DNA from: an uncultured Ruminococcus sp.
GTDB lineage: Bacteria; Bacillota; Clostridia; Oscillospirales; Ruminococcaceae
DNA length: 36,744 nt
Reading direction: 5' to 3'
Assembly (NCBI RefSeq): GCF_937915125.1
Contig: NZ_CALDMP010000074.1
Span: 1 to 36,744, forward strand
The notes beneath the pieces are model-generated. The model saw nothing but the letters and a program-made list of their open reading frames with translations, searched no databases and had not been told where the DNA came from. Position numbers and translations under genes: made by a program. Within the stretch, counting starts at the first letter, position 1. Every line of letters begins with the position of its first letter. Shown in pieces: positions 8,442 to 15,082 of this stretch.

Positions 8442-8648
8442 ATGTCTAAAAAACCGGAATCCAAAAAAGCGCTCGCTATTCTTGCACTGCCAGTCTGTAT
8501 TTCATTAGGCATCAGCGTTGGCATGATACTTGGTGCAGTTACAGGCAATATCTCAATGGGTATTTGCTTTGGGATCATGGGCGGTGCTGTTGTTGGAATG
8601 ATCGTTTTTGGTTTATTATATTCGTTTTTCAATAAAAAAGATGAATAA
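8442..8648 (+). CDS. Small two-helix membrane protein, unknown function
   Basis: This 68-residue product has a Lys-rich N-terminus (MSKKPESKK), two predicted membrane helices (about 10-33 and 38-62) rich in Gly, and a short charged end (NKKDE). The GxxxG-like spacing (GISVGMILGAVTG, GIMGGAVVG) suggests helix packing. I do not recognise a family. The ATG at 8442 follows AGGAGG by 8 bases, and the unit has its own near-consensus promoter and a terminator. The ORF reaches back to 8331 but that part overlaps the upstream terminator and promoter. It is therefore a real, well-expressed single gene; function unknown. Confidence 0.75.
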   Translation: MSKKPESKKALAILALPVCISLGISVGMILGAVTGNISMGICFGIMGGAVVGMIVFGLLYSFFNKKDE

Positions 8649-8669
8649 AATCTAATTTATCAAGTCAAA

Positions 8670-8708
8670 AAAGCAACCTGAGAAGAGCAAAGCTTCCCAG
8701 GTTGTTTT
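8670..8708. terminator. Bidirectional terminator between convergent genes
   Basis: CAACCTGAGAAG pairs with CTTCCCAGGTTG with one mismatch. An A run before it and TTTT after it allow use by the gene at 8442 and by the ilvE/YkgJ unit on the minus strand. Confidence 0.8.
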
Positions 8709-8737
8709 CATTATCGTATTACTTTTACAAGCAAAAT

Positions 8738-9208
8738 TCACCAGATCATCCGGTACTGCGCCGAAAAGGGCTTTACATGAGACGGATGCGCTTTGGCATA
8801 GTCCAGAATCCGCTGTGCCAGTCCCTGAGACAAGAAGTCCCGGAGCTGCTCCTCTGTATACTGCTCCATGCCCGGACAATAAGACGCCACGGCAATCCGC
8901 AAAGCGCCGGTCTCATCCTGCATCATGCGGAACGGCCAGATCTTGCAGTCAAAGGGCTTTTCCTCACCCATGGTACAGCCGGACTCTCCCAGCATGGGAC
9001 AAATGTAAATTTCACCTTCCCGGAGTTCCGGTGGAGTAAAGGTCTGTTCCTCGCCTGCCGCTGTAAGAGTGACGGCAGAATCTCTGCGGCGAACAGCTTC
9101 CACGGTTTCCGCCGGCAGCACCGGCAGTTCCCAGAGGTCGGTGCAGTCAAAACCGCAGCAAAGTCTGCATTCTGCACAGGTCTTGGGGGAAAGAATTTCT
9201 TTCAGCAT
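8738..9208 (-). CDS. YkgJ-type cysteine-cluster protein
   Basis: This 156-residue protein matches the YkgJ / zinc-or-iron-chelating cysteine-cluster family in pattern. It has C11, C14, C17, C18 and C22 near the N-terminus (CAECRLCCGFDC) and then C70, C78, C88 (FDCKIWPFR) and C111. The family is thought to bind a metal or Fe-S cluster; its substrate is unknown. It starts 8 bases after ilvE ends on the same strand, with no clear ribosome site, so it is probably translated by coupling from ilvE. Pairing with ilvE is not informative about function. Downstream is the shared terminator at 8670-8708. Confidence 0.8.
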   Translation of the reverse strand: MLKEILSPKTCAECRLCCGFDCTDLWELPVLPAETVEAVRRRDSAVTLTAAGEEQTFTPPELREGEIYICPMLGESGCTMGEEKPFDCKIWPFRMMQDETGALRIAVASYCPGMEQYTEEQLRDFLSQGLAQRILDYAKAHPSHVKPFSAQYRMIW

Positions 9209-9216
9209 AATCGCAA

Positions 9217-10287
9217 TCAGTCAATGGGAACGATCCAGCCGAATTCGTCCGGAATCTTGCCCCACTGGATGCCGGTCAGGGTGTCGTAGATCATCTGGGA
9301 AACAGGTCCGATCTTGTTGTCATTGATGATCATGACCTTGTCGCCCCACTTCAGGTGACCTACCGGAGAGATAACTGCGGCAGTACCCGTGCCAAATACT
9401 TCCGTCAGCTTGCCTGCATCATAGGCATCGGCAATCTCCTGGATGGTGATACGGCGCTCGGATACCGGAATACCCTTGCTGCGGCACAGTTCCAGAGCGG
9501 ATTTTCTGGTGATACCCGACAGAATCGAGCCGCTCTCCAGAGACGGTGTCACAACCTCGCCGTCAATAACAAAGGCAATGTTCATAGCGCCTACTTCTTC
9601 GATGTACTTCTGCTCTACGCCGTCCAGCCACAGCACCTGGGAGTAGCCCTGCTTATAGGCATCATCCTGGCTGTGGAGTGAAGCTGCATAGTTACCGCCG
9701 GTCTTGGCATAGCCTGTGCCGCCGCGAACAGTGCGGACATACTTATTTTCTACATAAATGTTGACCGGATCCAGACCGCTTGCATAGTACGGACCGGACG
9801 GAGACAGGATAATCATGAACAGATAGTGTTCACCCGGATGTACGCCCAGGAACGGATCTGTTGCGAAAATGTACGGACGGATGTAAAGGGACGCACCTTC
9901 CTGATGGGGTACCCAGTCCTTTTCTACAGAAACCAGTTCTTTCAGGCACTGCATACCCAGTTCTACGGGCAGTTCCGGAATGACCAGACGCTCGTTGGAA
10001 CGGTTCAGACGCTTGAAGTTCTCCTCCGGACGGAACAGCTGTACGCCGCCATCTGCACGGCGGTATGCTTTCAGTCCCTCGAACACGGTCTGACCGTAGT
10101 GCAGGCACATTGCCGCCGGGCTAAGGGTGATGTCCCCATAGGGCAGGATCACCGGATCGTGCCAGCCCTGTCCTTTGTCATAGGGCATCATGAGCATGTG
10201 GTCCGTGAAGATATGACCGAAGCCCAGCTTGCTCTCGTCCTGGGGCTTCTCCTTCGGACATGTGGTCAATTGTTTCTTGATTTCCAT
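9217..10287 (-). CDS. ilvE: Branched-chain amino acid aminotransferase
   Basis: This is a fold-type IV PLP enzyme of 356 residues that transfers the amino group between glutamate and the keto acids of Leu, Ile and Val in the cytoplasm. Its length and motifs match the larger BCAT type seen in eukaryotes and many Firmicutes. Near the start it has HYGQTVFEGLKAY (63-75). The PLP lysine is K195 in TGYAKTGGNYAASL, and EEVGAMNIAFV and SGSILSGITRKS follow as in BCATs. The ATG at 10287 is preceded by AGAGG. A minus-strand TATAAT is at 10362-10367. It leads a two-gene unit with the YkgJ-type gene. Confidence 0.96.
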   Translation of the reverse strand: MEIKKQLTTCPKEKPQDESKLGFGHIFTDHMLMMPYDKGQGWHDPVILPYGDITLSPAAMCLHYGQTVFEGLKAYRRADGGVQLFRPEENFKRLNRSNERLVIPELPVELGMQCLKELVSVEKDWVPHQEGASLYIRPYIFATDPFLGVHPGEHYLFMIILSPSGPYYASGLDPVNIYVENKYVRTVRGGTGYAKTGGNYAASLHSQDDAYKQGYSQVLWLDGVEQKYIEEVGAMNIAFVIDGEVVTPSLESGSILSGITRKSALELCRSKGIPVSERRITIQEIADAYDAGKLTEVFGTGTAAVISPVGHLKWGDKVMIINDNKIGPVSQMIYDTLTGIQWGKIPDEFGWIVPID

Positions 10288-10361
10288 CTCAAAAACCTCT
10301 TTTTTTGATAGTTTTGCCGCAAATCGTCAGGTTTCCCCTGGATTCGGGCGGCTTTGTTTCT

Positions 10362-10390
10362 ATTATAGCACATTTTTCTTCTTTTGGGAA
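10362..10390 (-). promoter_or_regulatory. Probable promoter of ilvE
   Basis: On the minus strand a perfect TATAAT (10362-10367) lies about 75 bases before the ilvE start. The -35 position reads TTCCCA (10385-10390), which is weak. Confidence 0.5.
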
Positions 10391-10435
10391 TGGTTTTTTG
10401 AAATTTTTTTGGGGCTGAAAGTAATTTTTTTCAAT

Positions 10436-10576
10436 TCAGGGTAATTTTGCTGCGTAATAGCCGATTCCAAACAATCCGGCATGGGTTTGCAAGATGGCGG
10501 TATCTCCCATTTCCACATCGGCATAAATCGTACAGTTACTCAACGTCTCTTCTGTGCCGTCCTTCCGCTGCTGATA
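10436..10576 (-). pseudogene. Possible C-terminal remnant of a DegV-family gene
   Basis: The minus strand has an open frame of about 46 codons with no start codon, bounded upstream by TGA (10577-10579) and ending at TGA (10436-10438). It ends with TAILQTHAGLFGIGYYAAK. This resembles the DegV C-terminus, where a GxH-T/A-G motif is followed by GxxxLGxxYY and the stop. DegV proteins bind fatty acids. The rest of the gene is absent, so this would be a decayed fragment. The resemblance is short and could be chance. Confidence 0.4.
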
Positions 10577-10589
10577 TCATGCAACACCG

Positions 10590-10625
10590 AATGAGAAATC
10601 TCCGCGCCCAAAGGCACGGAGATCT
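10590..10625 (-). terminator. Possible terminator of the VanY-type gene
   Basis: On the minus strand AGATCTCCGTGCC and GGCGCGGAGATTT can form a G/C-rich stem 35 bases after the gene ends. The T run after it is short (TTTCTC), so it is a weak call. Confidence 0.45.
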
Positions 10626-10661
10626 ATCGTCATACTATTATAATGTCTTGTACTGCTGCAA

Positions 10662-11702
10662 TCAGCCTTCCCAAGGCGTGGTATATACAGAATCCACACC
10701 CAGGTATTCCTCCAGGGACAGACCCAGAGAATTGATCTCTTTCGCAGTATCCACACCTACATAGCGGATGTGCCACGGCTCATACTTATAGCCGGTGATG
10801 TCCTCTTTTCCCTCCGGGAATCGCACGATAAAGCCATAGTCCGCACAGTGTTCCGCCAGCCACGCTGCCTCCTGGGTATCTCCGAAGGCATCGTCAATGG
10901 AGTTGCAGTCGATGGTCAATCCTGTCTGGTGCTCCGAATGTCCAGGACGTGCCGAGAAAGTATCTGCCATCTCCCAGCCGTACAGTTCGCTGTAATTGTT
11001 ATAAATGGTCACCTGATACTGATAGTCCCGGTAATCCGAACCAATATAGATGCTCAGATTTTCCTTTGCAGCATCTGCTTTCAGCTGTTCAAAAGCTGCC
11101 CTTGCTGTCGCATCCAGCTGACCCGGATCAAAGCTTTCCGGCAGACCGTAGGTCTTATTTACCATCAGAATACCGTCAATATAGGTGCAGCCGTCTTTCT
11201 GCTCCAGTTTCCGCACGGTCACCGGCACAGTCCGGGAGATCGTTTCGTTTCCCTTGACTGCAACGGTGATGTCGCACTTGCCCTGCTTTACGCCGGTAAC
11301 TGTACCGGAAGCATCTACCGTGGCAACGGATTCATCGCTGCTGCTCCAGACCAGATCGCCGGCACTCGCCTGACCGGTAGTGGACATGTTCACTGCAATG
11401 CCAGCCGTATTTCCCTCCAGCACTGCCAGAAATTTCTGGTCTACTTTCAGTTCCAGAATGTTGGCATTGGTCGCTTCGCTGTTTCCGTCCATTTCCAAAG
11501 CATCCGTGCTCTGTACTGCGGTACCCTCTGCCGAAGCGATGACATTATTATTGTCGGGAATGATGCTCACGCTCCGTTCGTCCGAGAAAAACAGCAGACG
11601 CACTGCAAAGCCCAGAATAATAAACATCACATACAATAAAACCAAGATAACTCCTGTTCTCGAAAAGCGTTCCCAAACGCCGTCTTTCGATCGTTTCGCC
11701 AT
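10662..11702 (-). CDS. Membrane-anchored VanY-type D,D-carboxypeptidase with Ig-like domain
   Basis: This 346-residue protein would trim the terminal D-Ala from peptidoglycan stem peptides outside the cell. A cytoplasmic stub (1-15) and one membrane helix (16-38) anchor it. A Ser/Asn/Ala-rich spacer leads to a bacterial Ig-like (Big_2) domain at about 80-165 (SSDESVATVDASGTVTGVKQG). The VanY peptidase domain covers about 175-335: SDYRDYQYQ, then ARPGHSEHQTGLTIDC with H258 and D265 as zinc ligands, and EPWHIRYVG with H311. The ATG at 11702 has AAGGGA upstream. No vancomycin-resistance regulators or ligase lie nearby, so it is more likely a housekeeping or remodelling enzyme than a resistance gene. 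Confidence 0.9.
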   Translation of the reverse strand: MAKRSKDGVWERFSRTGVILVLLYVMFIILGFAVRLLFFSDERSVSIIPDNNNVIASAEGTAVQSTDALEMDGNSEATNANILELKVDQKFLAVLEGNTAGIAVNMSTTGQASAGDLVWSSSDESVATVDASGTVTGVKQGKCDITVAVKGNETISRTVPVTVRKLEQKDGCTYIDGILMVNKTYGLPESFDPGQLDATARAAFEQLKADAAKENLSIYIGSDYRDYQYQVTIYNNYSELYGWEMADTFSARPGHSEHQTGLTIDCNSIDDAFGDTQEAAWLAEHCADYGFIVRFPEGKEDITGYKYEPWHIRYVGVDTAKEINSLGLSLEEYLGVDSVYTTPWEG

Positions 11703-11822
11703 AATCGTTCCCTTTCTCTCTGTTTTTACTTCTTTGTCGTTATTCTTCTTGCTTTTTCTCCAAATTGTAATGTTTCTAACAAGAAAATCGTCTAATTCTT
11801 ACAAAGTGGTTACATCTATTGT

Positions 11823-11851
11823 ATTATACCACACTTTCTCTGCGCTGTCAT
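11823..11851 (-). promoter_or_regulatory. Promoter of the VanY-type gene
   Basis: On the minus strand ATGACA (11846-11851) and TATAAT (11823-11828) are 17 bases apart. The predicted leader is about 115 bases. Confidence 0.7.
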
Positions 11852-11977
11852 GTGGTAAATTCGCCAAATGTTCTCCCCAGTTTTTGTGCATTATTGAGGA
11901 TATTGTGCACATTGCCGAAAAAGCACCCCATACTGTAGATATAATATACAAATCTCGGCTGCAATGTTATTTCATTC

Positions 11978-12006
11978 TTGCAATTCTGCACAAAGTGTGC
12001 TATAAT
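11978..12006 (+). promoter_or_regulatory. GH74 promoter with an overlapping palindrome
   Basis: TTGCAA (11978-11983) and TATAAT (12001-12006) are 17 bases apart. The spacer ends with the perfect inverted repeat GCACAAAGTGTGC (11988-12000), abutting the -10 box. A repressor bound there would block the promoter. The operator role is inferred. Confidence 0.65.
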
Positions 12007-12095
12007 GAGAATGAATATAAATGCAACCTGCCCGGCAGTGCAATGGGACATTCTTTCTTCATGCACTGCCAAATTCTTTGGAAAGGGGATTATCC

Positions 12096-14921
12096 ATGAA
12101 CAAAAAGAACAAATGTATATCAGTTTTAACGGCAGCAGTTCTGCTGTGCACTGGTATCGGCACAGCCGGCATTGTATCACCATTGTCGGCACAGGCAACA
12201 GAATCCATTGAGGCATCTATGGATTGGGATGCCGTAAGGATCGGCGGCGGCGGTTTTGTCTCCGGCATCGTAGCTGGACAAAAGGAAATGTACGCCCGGA
12301 CAGACGTAGGCGGCGCTTATCGATACAACTATGAAACAGAAGAATGGGAACAGCTGTTTGCGTTTCTGAACGAGGCAGACCGTGGTCTGCTGAGTGTGGA
12401 TTCTATGGCAATCGATCCTACAGATGACAACACGGTTTATTTCCTGTGCGGCTGTGCTTATTTTTCTGACGCACGCACGGTGATCTTTAAAACCACAGAC
12501 GGCGGAAAGACCTTTACTCAGGTGGACGTCACCGATATGATCCAGGTACACGGAAACGGCTATGGCCGTCAGTGCGGTGAATCCATTGCCGTTGATCCGG
12601 ACAATCCAGATGTGATCTACTGCGGCGGCGATGTGGCTTCGGGTTCGTCTGCGCTGATCATGTCCAAGGACGGCGGAAAGACCTGGTCTCCTGTCAAGGG
12701 CTATGATGACCTGGGATATTATCAGTATACTGTAAAGTGGCCATTCTGGACAAATCACACTGTCCGGGCTGCGACCACCAGCGACGACAACGCATACAAC
12801 ATGCAGAATGGTGTTTCCACGATTTTCATTCAGGATGGAAAGGTTTATGTAGGCACCTCGGTGAATAATGCCGATTATAATATGGTAGTCGCAGATGTGG
12901 GCTCTGACGAATTCACACAGCTGAGTGCAGATCTTCCTGCAAATGCCTACCCCTCCAGAATCACCACAGACAACAACGGTAATTTGTTCATCACATATGT
13001 AGGCGGTCTGACCTTTGACCGCACTGGCGGTGGTGCTTACAAATATAACATCGCTACCGGAAGCGTCACAAACATTTCTCCCAGCGGCACAGACAGTATG
13101 GGCGAAATTTATGCCGACCCGGCTGATCCCAACAAGCTTGTGGCAACCACCTGCGGCGTATGGTCTTCGCAGCTGTGGTATGAGGGCGCATGGGAAGATG
13201 ACAAGGTATGCTGGGGTGACCAGTTCTATCGTTCTGAGGATGGCGGCGCCACCTGGGAAAGCATCACACCCGGAAACGCCAAAGGCTGGGGTCAGCCCCT
13301 TCAGGCGGACTATTTGCAGGACGGCGGCTTCGACTGGATCCAAAATAAAGCCATCCACTGGGTCGGTTCTATGGTTCTGGATCCCCGGGATTCCAATAAA
13401 ATCGTCATTACTTCCGGTAACGGTATATTCAACTGCGACAATGTCTGGGACGAACTGCCGGTTTATTACTTCCACCCCAACGGCGTCGAAGAAGTAGTTG
13501 CACTGGATATGATCAGTATTCCGGGTGGCAACCCCTATTCTGCTATCGGCGACTATGACGGATTTGAACATGCAGATGTAACCTTGCCCGGCAAACAGCA
13601 CCAACCGAATATGGGTTCTACCAGTGCTATCGCCTACTGTCCGCAGAATCCGGATGTGATGGTACGAATCGCCGAAAACCAGAATGATTATTCTCCCGGC
13701 TATTACACCACAGACGGCGGTACAACATGGAACAAAATGGCGAACTCTGTAGGCGGAAAAGCAGCCATCACACAGCTGAATGACAGCACCTATCGCATTT
13801 TCAAATCCGGCAAGGATGACGGCAACGTCAGCTATTCTGACGACTGGGGACAGACCTGGAACAGCTGCTCCGGCATTACCTCTGCTTATGGTTCCAAGAC
13901 CACCTATATGCTGGTAGAACCAGATCAGCCCAATGTGGTTTATGCCTATGCAACCTATTATAATTCCTCCTGGTTCTACTCCAAGACAGAGCCGGATTTC
14001 TCTGATGCACATTATACCTTCTATGTGAGCACTGACTATGGCAAGACCTTTACCGGCACAGACATCGCCATGTACGACCAATGCGACAGCGCCGGCAGAA
14101 TTGCCTATCTGGGCGAGGATAACATCATCCTGGGCGCAGGCTGGTATGGCATGTACCATGTGACAAACGGCGGAAAAACCGTTGAGCAGCTGGATGTTTT
14201 CTACTGCAAGACTGTTGGCTATGGCGCACCGGAAAAAGAGGGCGGTCTGAACACCCTTTATATGTACGGCAAGCCCCAGGAATCTGATCCGGAAGGAATT
14301 TATCGTTCTGTTGACGGCGGCAGCTCCTGGGTTCTGATCAATCAGAACAAGCTTTATGGCGGTACCGGTAACGGTAACTTCCTGGTAGGCGATATGAACA
14401 CCTTTGGTACGGTTTATATGTCCACTGTTGGCTGCGGTATTATCTGCGGAAAGCTTACGGATTCCAAACCGCCGGTGGTTGTCACAAGCACTACCACTAC
14501 AGAGACTACCACTACAGAGACTACCACTACCACCTCCAAGACCACAGCAAGCCAGACGGAAACGACTGCAAAAACCAGCAGTTCCACTGTTTCCACTGAG
14601 AATACAACAGCAGCATCTTCTTCAACAACAACGATTGCTTCAGAATCAACAACTACCAGTTCCATAATAGCGCCAAGCATTTCCGAAAGCAGCGTCAGCG
14701 CAGAAGAAAGCGTACTGTACGGCGACGTGAACCTGGATGGCAGAGTGGACATCACCGATGCCGTTCTGCTGAACAAAGCAACTGCCGGTGCAGTATCCCT
14801 GGGCGACCAGGCGGCACGAAACGCAGACTGCGATGCAAATAAAGAATTGGGCAGCAACGATGCTATGGTACTTCTGAAGTTCCTGGTACACCTGGTAATG
14901 AGCCTGCCGGATGCATCGTAA
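12096..14921 (+). CDS. Cellulosomal GH74 xyloglucanase with dockerin
   Basis: This 941-residue secreted enzyme should cut the beta-1,4-glucan backbone of xyloglucan. A signal peptide covers about 1-34 (MNKKNKCISV start, cut near AQA). Residues 42-790 form the GH74 double beta-propeller, with BNR-like repeats (TTDGGKTF, SKDGGKTW, SEDGGATW). D70 in ARTDVGGAYR and the GDYDGFEH stretch (485-492) hold the two acidic residues expected in the active site. A Thr/Ser linker (about 797-865) leads to a type I dockerin (873-941) with two calcium-loop repeats, GDVNLDGRVDITDAVLLNK and DANKELGSNDAMVLLKFL. It would dock onto a cellulosome scaffoldin not in this window. The ATG at 12096 has AAAGGGGA 6 bases upstream; an in-frame ATG at 12021 adds 25 residues unlike a signal peptide. 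It converges on the GH9 gene. Confidence 0.95.
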   Translation: MNKKNKCISVLTAAVLLCTGIGTAGIVSPLSAQATESIEASMDWDAVRIGGGGFVSGIVAGQKEMYARTDVGGAYRYNYETEEWEQLFAFLNEADRGLLSVDSMAIDPTDDNTVYFLCGCAYFSDARTVIFKTTDGGKTFTQVDVTDMIQVHGNGYGRQCGESIAVDPDNPDVIYCGGDVASGSSALIMSKDGGKTWSPVKGYDDLGYYQYTVKWPFWTNHTVRAATTSDDNAYNMQNGVSTIFIQDGKVYVGTSVNNADYNMVVADVGSDEFTQLSADLPANAYPSRITTDNNGNLFITYVGGLTFDRTGGGAYKYNIATGSVTNISPSGTDSMGEIYADPADPNKLVATTCGVWSSQLWYEGAWEDDKVCWGDQFYRSEDGGATWESITPGNAKGWGQPLQADYLQDGGFDWIQNKAIHWVGSMVLDPRDSNKIVITSGNGIFNCDNVWDELPVYYFHPNGVEEVVALDMISIPGGNPYSAIGDYDGFEHADVTLPGKQHQPNMGSTSAIAYCPQNPDVMVRIAENQNDYSPGYYTTDGGTTWNKMANSVGGKAAITQLNDSTYRIFKSGKDDGNVSYSDDWGQTWNSCSGITSAYGSKTTYMLVEPDQPNVVYAYATYYNSSWFYSKTEPDFSDAHYTFYVSTDYGKTFTGTDIAMYDQCDSAGRIAYLGEDNIILGAGWYGMYHVTNGGKTVEQLDVFYCKTVGYGAPEKEGGLNTLYMYGKPQESDPEGIYRSVDGGSSWVLINQNKLYGGTGNGNFLVGDMNTFGTVYMSTVGCGIICGKLTDSKPPVVVTSTTTTETTTTETTTTTSKTTASQTETTAKTSSSTVSTENTTAASSSTTTIASESTTTSSIIAPSISESSVSAEESVLYGDVNLDGRVDITDAVLLNKATAGAVSLGDQAARNADCDANKELGSNDAMVLLKFLVHLVMSLPDAS

Positions 14922-14950
14922 GCTTATGGTAAAAAAATAGTATCATTATA

Positions 14951-14997
14951 AAAAGACCTGCATTGACGGGAATGCCCCGTTGATGCAGGTCTTTCTG
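14951..14997 (+). terminator. Terminator of the GH74 gene
   Basis: AAAGACCTGCAT pairs with ATGCAGGTCTTT, with an inner CGGG/CCCG stem, and is followed by CTGTTA. The stem is strong but the T run is short. Confidence 0.85.
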
Positions 14998-15006
14998 TTA
15001 TAAATG

Positions 15007-15026
15007 TAAGGCAGTACCGCATAAAG
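15007..15026. repeat. Solitary left end of the dispersed repeat family
   Basis: TAAGGCAGTACCGCATAAAG matches the left terminal repeat of the element at 29459 with two differences. No matching right end is seen, so this looks like a remnant lying between the two terminators of the convergent cellulase genes. Confidence 0.5.
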
Positions 15027-15027
15027 A

Positions 15028-15063
15028 AACGGACACCTCCCATAAAGAGATGTCCGTCTTTTT
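15028..15063 (-). terminator. Terminator of the GH9 gene
   Basis: GACGGACATCTC pairs with the GGTGTCCGTTT side (an 11-bp stem with one mismatch) about 20 bases after the GH9 stop. A T run lies on the plus-strand side too, so it may serve both genes. Confidence 0.75.
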
Positions 15064-15082
15064 CATATGAGATGTGCCTGTT

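Larger units (their letters stand above)
10288..10661. other. Intergenic region between ilvE and the VanY-type gene
   Basis: This 374-base region holds the ilvE promoter, a probable degV remnant (10436-10576, listed separately), and a hairpin near 10590-10625 that could end the minus-strand VanY-type gene. No intact gene is seen. Confidence 0.6.
11703..12095. other. Divergent intergenic region VanY-type / GH74
   Basis: This 393-base region contains one promoter on each strand (listed separately) and two short palindromes. TGTGCACA is at 11904-11911, and GCACAAAGTGTGC at 11988-12000 lies inside the GH74 promoter spacer. No gene is seen. Confidence 0.65.

Noticed and set aside
10662..11702. 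Vancomycin-resistance cluster
   Set aside because: VanY-type peptidases are common in Firmicutes; no VanA/B-type ligase, VanX or VanRS pair is in the window.
12177..14159. A 660-codon frame antisense to the GH74 gene
   Set aside because: Shadow of a Gly/Asp/Thr-rich gene; no ribosome site, no domain, opposite strand to a clear enzyme.
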